This document shows positions 29,143 through 47,358 of a DNA stretch of 64,000 nucleotides, piece by piece. The stretch is from the NCBI GenBank assembly GCA_004352715.1, contig SCFE01000120.1, positions 1,124,665-1,188,664 of the forward strand, written 5' to 3'. Under the pieces are notes generated by a model, which did not search any database, was not told where the DNA came from, and saw nothing but the letters and a program-made list of their open reading frames with translations. The stretch is from Hofstenia miamia (taxonomy: Eukaryota; Xenacoelomorpha; Acoela). The translations under genes and the position numbers were made by a program. Every line of letters starts with the position of its first letter. Position 1 is the stretch's first letter.

Positions 29143-29450
29143 GTTTAAATTTTTTGTAAGTTCGGCTCGGCTCGCCACATAAAATCTTTGAATGAGGCTC
29201 GGTTCAGCTCGGTATTTTTTTAAAAATATTGTGCTCAAAGAATTATTTGTGCTCTTCCTATTATTTATAAACATTTCTTAAATAAGATTATAGGAAAGGC
29301 ATACTGACTGCAAAAATAGGAAAAATCTCCATACTCAAATTAACAAGCAGAACTATAAACTTACTTTGCCTAAAATAGGCTCGTTGTATATCAAATACTG
29401 TGCTCAAGCTCGGCTCGGCTCGTTAGAAGCTCGGGTCGTTGACAAGTCTG
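29143..29450 (-). mobile_element. hAT-type MITE with GAGCC repeats, copy 3 (truncated)
   Basis: Same orientation as copy 2. The right end GACAAGTCTG is present at 29441-29450. The left end is missing: similarity starts at GTTTAAATTTT near 29143, so the terminal 35-40 bp are lost. It lies about 290 bp past the stop of tubulin gene 1. Confidence 0.85.
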
Positions 29451-31451
29451 GCAATCTGTTAAATATCTGCATCAATCATAGTTATCGAAGATGCAAAATA
29501 TTTTCCCACAACATCGTTCTCGTTCCTATTAGATTATCAGTGTGAAAACATTTTGATTTTGATATAATAATATAATTTTTAGCATTGCAATTAATGTAAA
29601 ATATATGTCTAAAAAATTAACAACCTCAAATGTATGAAACCTTAAATTCAAAATAAAATGAAATATAAAAATTGAATAATTTATTTGACAGCATGAACAG
29701 CTGGTCGAATGTAATTAAAAATAGTATTTGTGGAAATTGTATTTTAGATTCTTGGAATGAAATGATATTTAAGTGCCTGGTAATGGAAGTACATTGTCAG
29801 GATAAAAGAAAAAGCTTACATCACAACAGTCTATTACTAAAAGTAATAAGATTTAATTATATGTAAAATGTGCTCAATTTGCATAAAATTTTATTCTTAT
29901 TTTTTCAAATACTGAAGAATAATAGATTGGAAATAAATACTAAATAATTCCAGCCAAGAAAGCCAAATTCCATATATGAATATATATAAATATATTTTCA
30001 AAAAAAACAACCAAATCGCATATTTATCCAGGCAAAATTGCTTCCTAAAAAATGAAATTTTCTAAAATTTGGCATAAGTAAGCTTATTGTATAAAAATTT
30101 ATTGTATTTTTAGTGCTAATCCAAACATCATGGGATGTTTCACCATCGTTTTTCAACATGCATTATTTGCTTGACAATTATTTAACCTCCAAATGGTTTC
30201 AGAAAAAAACATAGCTACTTGAATTTCAGACCATGAAGAACTTTTAAAATAATTCTAATGAGAAATTGAATTTGTATTGAAGATTAGCAGACTGCCTTAG
30301 GAAGTACACATTAGGAAGTACTTTGCTTTGTCTTTACGGCTGAACAAGCACAAATTTAAGATGAAAATGATAGAAAAAAGGATTTCAAAAACTTTGGTGC
30401 TTTTAAATATAAGATATCTGTTTTAGTTCGTGACAAATACCGGCCTACAGTCTTCTTAGAGTAACTATTAATGTTTATAAAACCTAGTATAATTTGGATA
30501 ATTTGAGTTATAATAACAGACATATCTATCAAGGATTTATTTCCATGCTGGTTATCATCATACTAGTAATATTTATTGAACTATTTTACTTCATTGTTAC
30601 ATAAGATATTTAGTAAGGTTCTTAACTGAACAATATACCAAATACCAGCCACTATTACAATTGAATAAAAAATACAAAAAACTAAGCATGAATTTAACAA
30701 AGTTGTTCATTTACTCCAGAAAAAACAGATGAAAGCTTTGCTGTGCTTCCATAATGTTCTCCCACGAGTTACCATCAGTTTCATGGAAGTTCCAAAGAAG
30801 TTTCGTTAAAATACTACCAGCTAGGGATGCACTGTTCATATATCGTTGGTTATTTCCATAATTGTATGTTTTGAGAACGATTCTTATCTTGTAAATTTGT
30901 TCGGAAAATTTGGTATATAAATATCCAAAGATGTAAATTTGGCAAAATTTTATTCAAAAGCAATCTGTACAATATTACTCGCACGAGCTTGTTTTTGCTT
31001 CTCAAATATTGCATGGAAGTGCACTGATTAAGAGAACATAATCTGTTAAAAATGCACAGAAAAATTAATTAATAACCACAAATTAGTCTTCGCCTAAATT
31101 TAACCAATAGATCAATTTTTGACCTGCACTGTAAACGTCATTGGGGCGTTTAGGCAGTGTGTCGAAATGATTAATGAATAATCACGTGTATGAATTCACA
31201 ACTTTCATGTTTGATACAACAAGTGGTAAATATTCACATAAAATTCGGTAATTCTTCATTCATTGAATGAAAACAGAGGAATAACCTATTGTATTGTCCT
31301 TGCCAAATACGATCGGACACGCAAAACTGAACCATCAATCGAAACCGAATATTTCATTTATAGTTTTTGTATGAGTTTTTTTTAACCATTGTCAGATTGG
31401 TCAATTCAAGGCTATTCCGACGCTATCTTTGGATTTTATCAGTTGACAATA
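29451..31451. other. Intergenic, nothing recognised
   Basis: AT-rich sequence. The frame at 29672-29866 has no family resemblance or splice signals. I see no repeat termini. Confidence 0.5.
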
Positions 31452-31787
31452 ATGGACGAGATACCGTTTGTCAAACATGAGCTCTCCCCTGCTGAAAAAA
31501 TTCTAATTGTGCGAGTCCATCAGTATTTCATTAAAGAAAAGCATGAAGGAGGGGCAGGATCTCAAAGACCAGTACGGAAGCGTGTAACTGAAGCGCTAGG
31601 CTTCTCAACAAATACTGTTGCTAGGACTATTGCTCAGTGGAACAAGAATAAGGATCCATCATTTTCAGATGAACCGGTTGTCAGAGGGAAACCCCCTGTA
31701 TGCTACTCTGCTACTCTAACTACCTTTCTACGCCAAACAATCTATGATTTAAATATTAACATTCCATGCTTATCGCCTCTAAATTAA
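31452..31787 (+). CDS. Transposase-like N-terminal domain fragment
   Basis: ATG at 31452 opens a 111-codon frame. It starts MDEIPFVKHELSPAEKILIV and contains a helix-turn-helix stretch (VTEALGFSTNTVARTIAQWN) at about residues 50-70. A Lys/Pro-rich linker and LTTFLRQTIYDLNI follow. This order is typical of the N-terminal DNA-binding part of IS630/Tc1-like DDE transposases or of domesticated proteins from them. The catalytic domain is missing: the frame stops with TAA at 31785-31787 and the sequence beyond has no DDE motif. It is either a truncated transposon or the first exon of a gene; I favour the former. Confidence 0.55.
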   Translation: MDEIPFVKHELSPAEKILIVRVHQYFIKEKHEGGAGSQRPVRKRVTEALGFSTNTVARTIAQWNKNKDPSFSDEPVVRGKPPVCYSATLTTFLRQTIYDLNINIPCLSPLN

Positions 31788-32421
31788 ATGTAGTTTCCAA
31801 AATATATGGATGGTTCAGCAAATTCGAAATTTTGTACTTTTGACAACTGTCAGATCCCAAATGGCGAGGACAATAGTATTGATTGTTGTATCGACCAGAC
31901 CAAATGTTTTCATGTTAACCTGTAAATTGTAAACGTGTTGTTATTTATTTGTATATAAGAAAAAGCGATTCGTTATAAATGGAACAATTTTAGCACTGTT
32001 TAGTGTTTGTTGATATCTGCTGCCCACTATCGCTTCACCAAAAATAGCTTTCTATGTACAATTAGGGATGCAAAGCCTACACGGCAGATATTACACAATG
32101 TATTTGGATACTCAAATTAAGATATACATGCAGTCTTAGTCTTTTTATTTTTCTATTCATCTACAGTAATGCAGATAAATCAACACTAGCCAACTTGTCT
32201 ACGCGATATATTATATTAGTTCAGACGTCCAGATACATAATAAAAAAGCCACCATTATAAAATAGTAAAATTTAAAATGTGGTGTCTATTTGCCTAAGGG
32301 ATAGCCACACTACCCAACTTGCTTTCAAAAATGATGCTTTGAATTTAAACCTTATTTCCCAAAAAGTAATTCAACGACCGTAACTCATGAATCAATTAAG
32401 ATATTTATACTCATATGTCAA

Positions 32422-32716
32422 CACAACATCTGCCTCTGCGCACGAAGTCCTGAAAGATTTCTTCGGCAGTCTACCTATAATAAATCAAACATTTAGGTTA
32501 TTTGTTACTAAAAACATATTTTTATAATGCATTATTAACTGATAAATTGGAAAGAGCCNNNNNNNNNNNNNNNNNNNNNCACAACATCTGCCTCTGCGCA
32601 CGAAGTCCTGAAAGATTTCTTCGGCAGTCTACCTATAATAAATCAAACATTTAGGTTATTTGTTACTAAAAACATATTTTTATAATGCATTATTAACTGA
32701 TAAATTGGAAAGAGCC
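32422..32716. other. Gap with overlapping contig ends
   Basis: 21 Ns at 32559-32579. The 137 bp before the gap (32422-32558) and after it (32580-32716) are the same. The contigs overlap and the gap is probably not real. Confidence 0.9.
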
Positions 32717-35700
32717 TTAGTTTTTCAAACTCTAATGTCTCATTGGAAATAGTCAATACATTTAAGTAATTAATTTACACAAACAAATCTTAATATAATT
32801 GTTCTCAATCACAGGAGAGCGCAATTAGCTATAGATTGTCATATTTAAGGATTCCCAAATGTGGAAAATGTGGATAAAAATGATTGTATCCTGATGGATG
32901 CAATGGGCAATTCAGAGTTAAATATTTGCTGATTATTGTAAATCATGTGCATATATTGAATAAATTCCATGAAATATAAATAATGAATACTGAGAAACTA
33001 ATTCAGTTGTAACTTATTACACTGATTTTTGCTTTTAAAATAAACAGGCTTTTTAACAAAGCTTCTTAAAAGCTAATAAAAACTGAATGTTAATAAAAAA
33101 TTATATTGAGATTCAAATTATTATCACATTGCTTTTACTTCATTTTAATGAATTCAAAAAATCACTAATGGACCAAGATAAGTTATAATTAAGAAATATT
33201 TTGTCAAGGCTTACTAAATATATTTAGAAGTCCTTAATTTACTTGAAGCAACTTTTTTAACAAAAAGTTTATTAAAAAATGATAAAAAAATATACTCGAT
33301 AGAAACTGATTTTAGCTAAAAACTGCTTGAATTTGAAGTTTGATTTTTTGAATTATTCCAACTAATTTTTTTTTAAATTTAATCGAAGAGTGCTTTTACT
33401 ATCAACACCTTAGACTAGTATGTTGCTTTTATTCAGATTTCTGCAAAAAAATGCTCAAACAAAGTTATTGAAAATTTTTTATTGTTTTCCAAGCACACTA
33501 GCTTATATGAAAGAGATAACAAATGGAAATTTTTGCCTCATGGAATGTCAGTGAATTTTATTAATGCCACCTTTGAACTCCTTTTCAAAACTGTTTTCAG
33601 ATTTATGAGTTAAGGGTTTGGCTAAATGTCAAAGAAAAGTGTAGTTTTTAGGCACTACTTAGGGGTAAGTTTACTATTGTGATGATAATATTTTCAGAAA
33701 TTGTAAATTGCATGTCTGCTTAACTAAATGTAAAAATGGTGGAAAATATTTAAAATTTTGAACTGCAGATAATTGTTTATAAATTGTATATAAATGAAAT
33801 TGTTTCAACATAGTGCATAATCATTCAGAACAATTATTCAACATAACTACTCCATTGGATTCTTGCATAGTGTAGTATCATGTGATTTTTTATGCTATCA
33901 CTTGCACAACCCCGTTAATTATTTGTTGTTACGAAAGTTTTTAAGTAAAACACTTTCTCTGAAGAACTGTGGTCATTCGCAACTCGAATTACTAACTGTT
34001 TAGAGTTGGTCTGCAAGTATTTCCCGCGTTATTTTGGTATCATTATTTATGTATATTATGATTTCAATAATGAATGCTTAAGTGCATGAATATCAATTCA
34101 TTACATGTACATAGAAAAGAATTTTGGGTTCAGATCAAGCAATAAAGGCGGAGGGTTTGTTTTTGAAATATTACATTAGAGTTAAGGACATAACAAAATT
34201 TTCATGGAATGTGATAAAAGCTAAGCTATGAGAAGCACGTAGCACAATCGATTGTTTATTATCTTTTTATTCATGAACAGACTAAGTCAAGTAATCCTGC
34301 TAGTCTAGGCTTCTAACCACTTGTGTATTAAAGTTTAATTAAGCACCTCCTGAAACAGGAGACATTGCATGAAAGCATTATTTTTCAGAATAAAAAGACT
34401 TAAGGAGTATTGGAAAAATGGAGCGAAATTTCAAAAAATCAGACTTTTAATCAACAGTGCACGGAATTCAACCGAAATGAACTTAAGGCGATATACTTTA
34501 TTAAAAATATGTTGGTCAATGAACTTCACATTTGAATTGTTACATTAGTATAATATTATCTTCTAAATCGAAATTGAAGTTGTTCAATGTATTAAGAAAC
34601 ACGCACTAGTCTATGAGTAAATAAATTTATTTTATTTTTAAAACTTATCAGATTAAGTTAACTCATCATTTTTAGAATTATGCTTTTATAAATAAATGAA
34701 TGTTTGTTTTGATTTAAGTGGGCGGGCCGGATTAGTGTGTTGCAGTGCTTATTTTCAAAAGGCCAACAATTCTAAAATGCGAAAACGAAATTTTTATGCC
34801 ACGTTCACCCAAAAAGCAACCACTTTTGTGACTGATTTATTTTCTTGATTATAGTGTTTTTGGATCAAGCTATTGTTAGTTCCTAGTATTTGTTTGACAT
34901 TCAGAAAGTTTCATTGAACTTTGCTTATGATGGAAATAGCTATGAGAGGGACATTAAGACATTATTTTCAATACTACATAATTTTTTTTGTAGAATAAAT
35001 ATATTATCTTTAAAGTCATAGGTTCAATTGATTTTGATTTACTACTCAACACATCAAACGCATTAAGTTTTGCTGGACACACATGATCAGTCTTCAAAGG
35101 AAACTTGCAAACGGAATATCAGGCAATGCTTCTTCTGACCAAGTAAAAAACTATTTTGTGCAACGCACATTAATCTTAATCAACTTTAGGTCATAAACTA
35201 TTTGCAACTTTCCACATAATTTGTGTCCACGTAGGTAAAAGTAAACAGGTTCTAAGTTCTAACTGTTAAATCACTTGTATTGTCAAAATTAACATATTGG
35301 TGTACGATATTCCATTTGCAAAGTTATCCTAGGTACCCCATGCATTCCAAGATTAAAAAATAATTCAAATTTCATACGATAAGCAGAAATATTTTTTGAT
35401 TAGCTTTCGAGAAAATCTTGTGAAAATCTAAAACTTGAAAAAATTTTATTACTTCAGCATGGTACAGTATATGCTAAAAATGAAATTATCCAACTTGTGC
35501 AGTTACAAAATACATGTGCAAACACATGGATATAAAAATTCCCTCTGAGATTTCACTAAATCAATTACTCAATTTTAATTATTTTTTGAGTTATGGCAAA
35601 ATATTAATTTTGATTTATCAGAGCATGCTTAGCTATGGTGGACCTATAGAATATGAGTTTATTTCCTTTGATAATTAACGTCATAGATGGATCGCGAGCT
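32717..35700. other. Intergenic, nothing recognised
   Basis: AT-rich, no coding frame of note, no RNA gene or repeat terminus seen. Confidence 0.5.
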
Positions 35701-36964
35701 TGAAAAGAAAGTATTTTCATTTTACTTCAAAGATCAAGCTGAAAGAATTTTCATTTTACTTCAATAATCAAGCTGAAAGAATTTTCATTTTACTTCAAAG
35801 ATCAAGCTGAAAGAATTTTCATTTTACTTCAAAGATCAAGCTGAAAGAATTTTCATTTTACTTCAAAGATCAAGCTGAAAGAATTTTCATTTTACTTCAA
35901 AGATCAAGCTGAAAGAATTTTCATTTTACTTCAAAGATCAAGCTGAAAGAATTTTCATTTTACTTCAAAGATCAAGCTGAAAGAATTTTCATTTTACTTC
36001 AAAGATCAAGCTGAAAGAATTTTCATTTTACTTCAAAGATCAAGCTGAAAGAATTTTCATTTTACTTCAAAGATCAAGCTGAAAGAATTTTCATTTTACT
36101 TCAAAGATCAAGCTGAAAGAATTTTCATTTTACTTCAAAGATCAAGCTGAAAGAATTTTCATTTTACTTCAAAGATCAAGCTGAAAGAATTTTCATTTTA
36201 CTTCAAAGATCAAGCTGAAAGAATTTTCATTTTACTTCAAAGATCAAGCTGAAAGAATTTTCATTTTACTTCAAAGATCAAGCTGAAAGAATTTTCATTT
36301 TACTTCAAAGATCAAGCTGAAAGAATTTTCATTTTACTTCAAAGATCAAGCTGAAAGAATTTTCATTTTACTTCAAAGATCAAGCTGAAAGAATTTTCAT
36401 TTTACTTCAAAGATCAAGCTGAAAGAATTTTCATTTTACTTCAAAGATCAAGCTGAAAGAATTTTCATTTTACTTCAAAGATCAAGCTGAAAGAATTTTC
36501 ATTTTACTTCAAAGATCAAGCTGAAAGAATTTTCATTTTACTTCAAAGATCAAGCTGAAAGAATTTTCATTTTACTTCAAAGATCAAGCTGAAAGAATTT
36601 TCATTTTACTTCAAAGATCAAGCTGAAAGAATTTTCATTTTACTTCAAAGATCAAGCTGAAAGAATTTTCATTTTACTTCAAAGATCAAGCTGAAAGAAT
36701 TTTCATTTTACTTCAAAGATCAAGCTGAAAGAATTTTCATTTTACTTCAAAGATCAAGCTGAAAGAATTTTCATTTTACTTCAAAGATCAAGCTGAAAGA
36801 ATTTTCATTTTACTTCAAAGATCAAGCTGAAAGAATTTTCATTTTACTTCAAAGATCAAGCTGAAAGAATTTTCATTTTACTTCAAAGATCAAGCTGAAA
36901 GAATTTTCATTTTACTTCAAAGATCAAGCTGAAAGAATTTTCATTTTACTTCAAAGATCAAGCT
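35701..36964. repeat. 34-bp minisatellite, 37 units
   Basis: Head-to-tail array of a 34-bp unit containing GAATTTTCATTTTACTTC and AAAGATCAAGCT. After a first variant unit of 40 bp (35701-35740) there are 36 units of exactly 34 bp. The second differs slightly (AATAATC instead of AAAGATC); the others look identical by eye. Unit frames contain stops, so it is not coding. There are no spacers, so it is not a CRISPR array. Confidence 0.97.
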
Positions 36965-37433
36965 AATTTTGCACAATCTTCGAAATGAGCAGGTACTTAA
37001 TATATCTATGCACCACATGAATTTCTAATGATTACGGAAAATTTAATGTGTAGCACATTTTACCATGTAGATGAAGTAGTAATTTTCTATTAATATTAGC
37101 AAATACCTTCACTAACTCAGCAAAAAACCTAAAGTTCTATATCAGATTTCACACTTTTTAAGCAAAAGAAATACTCAACTAAAATTTGACCAATCAACGG
37201 TACAATAAACATCTGCTATACTATAGGCAATGCCTAAAATTTATAATCGGCAGATTAATTTTGATCATAAATATATGATGCATAAAAAGCGATATCTAAT
37301 ACCTTTACTTGGGATTTAAAAGGATGTCTACAATTGGAGCAATTGTAAAAAACGCTAGTAAATGAAAACTGATAATAAAACTCGTGCACAGAAATAATTT
37401 TAAAAACGTTAAAAAATTACCTTTAGTGATGCT

Positions 37434-37769
37434 TAGGGGTGCATCAAGAGTTTTTTATTGGGGGCGCTATCTTCCAACTGTCTTTCATAATCTGACTCAT
37501 ATTTGGTACAAATTGCACTCATGATATAAAATGGGAAACATCTAACCTTTCTTACTACTATAAATATTTTTTTAATTACGGTTAATATTATAATAAAGAT
37601 GTTGTTGCGGGGAATAAAATGTTAGAAACTCGTAGATTATTGGGTTCTGATGTCGTTTTTTAAGTTTCTATCCCACAGAAGAACATTAGCACCTACACTT
37701 GGGTGATACGAGTACCTAGTAATTTTCGCCCGATTGGAGAGTCTGAACCCCCTTCTAGATGCGCACTTA
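37434..37769. mobile_element. hAT-type MITE, 336 bp
   Basis: The left end TAGGGGTGCATC and the inverse of the right end TAAGTGCGCATCT form an imperfect terminal repeat, each followed by a G-rich run (GGGGG). Flanks GTGATGCT (37426-37433) and ATGATGCT (37770-37777) match at 7 of 8 bases. No coding frame. Confidence 0.7.
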
Positions 37770-37777
37770 ATGATGCT

Positions 37778-39745
37778 ACAATGTGCCTAAAAAGAAACTA
37801 GAGAAATGTACAAGGTCAGAATATAATTGGCTTAAATAACTAAATTTCTCTGTAAGTCATTATTCTATAAATAGCCACCGTCAAATGTAGTGAATATGAA
37901 CATTTAACAAGAACAAAGGTTCTCTTGTTTATGCGCATGATATGCATAATATTTTGCTTCCTATATTATTTTGGAATGCGCATAACTCTCATTTTGCAAT
38001 TGCAATACTCCTTTGCAGTTTTTAAAGCAAATTCACAGAATCTTTTCATCCTATAAAGAGTGAAGCGAGGTATTCAAATAGTAAAATCACACGTGTTCGT
38101 ATTCACCCCATCCTATGGGTGAATAGGAACACTTTCAAGTTTAACAAACAATTTTTCCTGAAGACTAAGTATTCTAATTTGTATTGAAATTTAATCTCAA
38201 GAACTCATTGTAGTCTAAAAGTTGAATTAAACACATATTGCAAATACTATATATTTGAAAAAAAAAAGACTTTAAAAATTGTTCTTATTTACTCCATTTG
38301 ACTGCAGTTTAAATTTTCGGTATTGTGTATTGCGCAATGTTTGCAATTCCATATTAAAATTTGGTATAGTATATTTAACACTACTATGTTTCAACAACAA
38401 ACAGGCAAAAACGTTGGCTAATGGAAGCTTTGAAATTGGTCAAAATATTTTGTGAAAATTATTACGTTTTTGATTTTTTGACTACATGTAGTTTGGTATC
38501 TGTGAGATTGTACTAAAGAAATATTTTCTTATTTTATTTGTGCATTTGTAACTAATCGCAAAATACTTAATAGTTGTCTTTATCTTGTTCTATATGTTTA
38601 ACTGTTTATTTCTCGTTTGTTAAATGCCTAGGATTACTTAAAGTCAATGTTGTTTGCCATCTTCTGAATAATAAATGATTCTTAATTATTATACAATACT
38701 GTTTGAAAAGTGAATAGTAGTTAAATCTATTATAACAAAATATAGTTGAATAGAAAAAAATCTATACAATTTGATGATGTCTATGAAATATGTGTCAGTT
38801 ATGCAGAGCTGAATTTTGAAATATCTTCTTTTCCTGAATTTTTGCAGTGTGAGTGTGGCACACAATATGAATATAGCTTGTAAATATTTGCATATGAAAA
38901 GCTTAAGTACATTAGTAATCTGAAATATAGATTTGCATGACCAAGCAAAAATGTTTCTTATGCCCATTGCATACAAATAATTGAAAATACACTTCAATTT
39001 AAATTTCATTGACTGCAATTACCTTGTGCAAATATATTATTTATGAATTTTAAATCAATTGAATCAGAGGCCATTATTTTGTTTAAATTATATAATTAAA
39101 AGTGTTGAAAAATTAATTTCAATTCATTATATATATATATATATATATATATAATCAATAAAATCAATTTCCTAAGGCATTGAAACGTTTGCAAAATTGC
39201 TAATTTACACAATAATTTCAAAGCAAGTACTTTATATAAATGTAGTGATAATTAAAAATTAGGTTTTGACATTTTGAAAATCCGAGCATAAAATCAAAAT
39301 GAATGCAAAGTCTTGTGTAAACAAAATATTAATGTCAATAATTCCACATTGAAATATTGCATTATGAAGTAAAAATTGAAAATAAATTTTAGTATTTCTG
39401 GATTTCTCTAAGTGGCTGTTAGGCATATATTAAATATTGATTCTCTATTGAAAAAATTTCTGGTATTCCCTCTAAGATTATAACTTCTAATATTTACTGA
39501 AATTTAATTGACAACCTTTATATGAATGCATACACTAGTTGTGAAAACTTTTTTTGATATTGTGTTTACTAAGATGTATGGTAGTCTACTATATTCTATT
39601 GAATGATATAGTTCAATAAAATGGAAACACTTTCTATTAAACAAACGATGTTCAGAATGAATGTTTACATTTTCAAAGAAAACTAAGGTTAAAATTTAAT
39701 TTTTTAATATTAAAGAAAGTAGAGAGACAAAATATTTTTGATATT
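37778..39745. other. Intergenic, downstream of tubulin gene 2
   Basis: AT-rich, with a TA run at 39128-39153. The open frame at 38689-39018 (-) is Ile/Phe/Lys rich, of chance type. No clear AATAAA is seen for the minus-strand tubulin gene. A weaker ATTAAA lies near 39697 on the minus strand. Confidence 0.4.
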
Positions 39746-44388
<4,643 letters not shown>

Positions 44389-44454
44389 TTGGATAGATTT
44401 CTGATGCAACCGCTTACAGAAAAATTTCTTAAAATTTGAATTTCCGCCACCTGC

Positions 44455-44468
44455 ACTGCCATGAGAGC
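44455..44468 (+). promoter_or_regulatory. Possible degenerate X-box of tubulin gene 2
   Basis: ACTGCCATGAGAGC matches RYYNYY-AT-RRNRAC at 13 of 14 positions (G for A at position 13). It lies 66 bp upstream of the ATG at 44388, much like the perfect site in gene 1. X-boxes are near-palindromic, so strand matters little. Moderate to weak support. Confidence 0.35.
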
Positions 44469-44797
44469 ACTTAATTTATGCATGAAATCATGAACAATTA
44501 ATTCTAATTGAAGCATGCTTCTAATTTATAATTGATAAATATAGGAAATTAATTTAACCAGCACGCTTAAATTAACTGTCTCTATTCGCTCATAAATTTT
44601 TTAATATTTGAGAAATCAAAGGACTCTCTGTCTCCAAAGAGCAGGACAGCGTATCTGACCAAGGACTTAGGCTTTGCTATTAATTCTATGAATATTTATT
44701 TATGTATATGGTTATAAAACCTGTCAAGATTTTTAGCATATTTTAATGTTGTGCTAGCAGTAAGAATTACATGGGTATTGCTAACAAGTGAAGACTA

Positions 44798-45020
44798 CAC
44801 GGGAGGAAGAGCATATGTCACACCGGACTTATGCCCTTTTGCCTCTTTTCAAAGTGGACATATGCCCTTCTTAACAAGTACAGTCTTTCTTCTCCTTGCA
44901 ATAAAATGAGACATATGCCCTTTTTGACAAAACAGTGATATTCGGAAGACACTTTGGATCATGGTCTACATAATGGCGGCTGTAACTGAAAAATTGTGAC
45001 ATATGCCCTTTTTCCCTGTG
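44798..45020. mobile_element. MITE with CATATGCCCTTTT repeats
   Basis: The left end CACGGGAGGAAGAGCATATG and the inverse of the right end CACAGGGAAAAAGGGCATAT form a terminal repeat of about 25 bp. The word ACATATGCCCTT recurs at about 44869, 44911 and 44999, with a variant at 44834. No coding frame; no clear target duplication. Confidence 0.65.
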
Positions 45021-45869
45021 TTCTTCAAGTATTTATATGAACAATGTATTAGAGACATTATAAAATAGAAAATGATTAGCTCCGCAGGGAAAATTTACAA
45101 AGCTAAGCAAAAAGTATGCATTGAATATTTACAATGGAATGTGTAAAAAATGTAAAATAGTCTATCAAATATCTGTGACAGACGATTATTCAATCAAATG
45201 TTGAATTGTGTGTATATATGACGCCGAAACTCATTTCAATTGAAAGGCATTTTAGTGTCCAAAATTTTAAGAGCATAGGAAATACAAATTGTGTGTATAT
45301 GTAAAGTTAATATTTTAAATTATAATGGCATCAAAATTCAAAAACTACTTTCTCTAAAAAATCTATATGTAAAAATTTGCATTATCCTGATTAATTCTGA
45401 CCCTGTTTTCATTTTTAATAACGTTTCAACTAAAAACATAGTTCAGTTTATTGTTGAAACATTGCTACCACAGTCTATGCGATTAATTCTGCCTAGTATA
45501 GTATTGATATTTTAATATTTTTAATGACAAAATATTCTTAGTTAGATCCGTGCTAAATCAAAACTGTAAATATTACATCATATTCAAGTAAAATTTGGTC
45601 TCATAATACAGGGTTATCATAATGTATAACGACCTTGCTGAAAATATGCAGTTTCCCACATTTCCTTCTACTTATCAATTTTGTACTAAGTATTAAATAG
45701 CAAAAATGTGACCTAGATATGGTAAAGGTTACTTAATCCACACTTGATTTTAAAATCTTGCAATGTCGTTAAGCAACATGGTGCATTATTGATGTGCAAC
45801 TATGGGTACTATGACATTTGACCATGCAAAGACTATTTGATTTTCGTCTAGTTTATAGCTTGTGGTGAC

Positions 45870-46367
45870 CAAAGCTGGAACTTGGCCCGGGCATGGAATT
45901 ATTGGTAAGCACCCCGACCGGGCCTGGAATTATTCGTAAGCAACTGGGCTGAGACCACGCCTGAAAAAAATTTAACATCCGGACCGAAATTTATCATGTC
46001 TGAAATTAAGTGCATGTTTATTAATTGAAAAGATGAAAAGTTGAATTCAAGGCATCAATTCATGTGACGGCTTCTTAGGATAATATGTGAGCAATACGAT
46101 TACATAAGAACCCATAGTTAAAGTTATGATTAAGATAGCTAGCGGCTGCATAAATTTCTTGATTCGTGGTTCAAATGAAATGACTTCGTCCACACTCTCT
46201 GGAAAACATTAGAACCTAACATGAATTTGAATACGTGTACATGTAGAACATTCAAGAAAAATGTATAAAACGGTAAATTTTGTCACCCGGCCCCGGGTTT
46301 AAAAGCTATCCGAGCCCGGGCCGGGCCTGATTTTTTTCATGTTAATGCGGGCCCGGTTCCGACTCTG
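45870..46367. mobile_element. hAT-type MITE, 498 bp, GGCCCGGGC termini
   Basis: The left end CAAAGCTGGAACTTGGCCCG and the inverse of the right end CAGAGTCGGAACCGGGCCCG pair well. Flanks GTGGTGAC (45862-45869) and GTGGGGAC (46368-46375) match at 7 of 8 bases. Both ends are strongly GC-rich against AT-rich surroundings. Confidence 0.85.
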
Positions 46368-46630
46368 GTGGGGACACTGTAAACAAAGATGTTTTTAGCT
46401 TGCTGGCAGTGTCGATCATATAAATAACACTTAAACTGTAGCATTTCAATTAAACTTTGAAATTCTAATTTAATGCTAGTTGCAACTAATTTGAATAGAC
46501 AAACTTCTGTCAAACTATAACACTCAAGCAAACAGTAAGAAATTTATGATCGAATAATCTGTCGTCTACACAATAGATTTATTTCAGATGATATCCATTG
46601 AAATCCTGTTTTTTGGTCAATGCCTTATAG

Positions 46631-47350
46631 CAGAGTTGCCGTTTATGATATGACCATATTTTAAATTTCATCCATACATTATCGCTATAATTGCCATTAT
46701 GTAAAATATAGTGAAATATACGCAGAACACATATGGTAAGTGCCAATAGCAATCTTATAGAGTGATTTCCAATATTTAACAACATAAATAACAAATTGCA
46801 AGCTGCAATTAAAAGACACCCATTTTTGTGCAATAAAAATGTGTACTGATATCACAGGGCAGAGCAATTCACTAGATAGCAGAACGATTTTGAAACATTC
46901 AAAAACAAATTTTAAAATAAACGAATAATTTTTTGTTTGTTTTCCAATACAATGTGCTTTGTTTTCCGCAAACATTATAAATTTGAAACAATTTAATCGT
47001 CAGTATTTGTTTCCAATCCACTATTACAAATGTATTTGTTTACTAAATTTTTGCGGCACTATTAAAATTTTTTATCCTTTCAAACTGTTTTTTTTTGTTC
47101 AAATCAATTTGCAAGATAAATATTTCCCATTCAATTACTATAAATGTAAGATATAGAACACTAAATATATCAATTATATTGAAACCAACTAAAAATTATA
47201 TATATGTAACAATAAATTTATGGATTTCCATTATTGCCATATTTTTAAGTTTAATATCCGTAATGGCCATAAATTGTTTCTGCCATACCATTATGATATT
47301 CATAATATGGTACATAATGGTATGGTACGATAACATAATCGGCACCTCTG
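46631..47350. mobile_element. hAT-type element, 720 bp
   Basis: The left end CAGAGTTGCCGTTTATGATA and the inverse of the right end CAGAGGTGCCGATTATGTTA pair along about 20 bp. Flanks CCTTATAG (46623-46630) and ACTTATAG (47351-47358) match at 7 of 8 bases. Short frames inside on both strands are Ile/Phe/Lys rich and not transposase. Confidence 0.85.
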
Positions 47351-47358
47351 ACTTATAG

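Noticed and set aside
35701-36964. Regular repeats that might suggest a CRISPR array
   Set aside because: Units are contiguous with no spacers and the context is an animal genome; this is a minisatellite.
38689-39018. 109-codon open frame on the minus strand
   Set aside because: Composition follows AT-rich DNA and there is no domain, splice signal or repeat support.
45604-45625. TACAGGGTTATCATAATG resembling a mariner terminus
   Set aside because: No inverted partner or transposase remnant was found nearby.
46579-47358. Cluster of four or five overlapping open frames on both strands
   Set aside because: They lie within a hAT-like element of 720 bp, are Ile/Phe/Lys/Cys rich and show no transposase motif.
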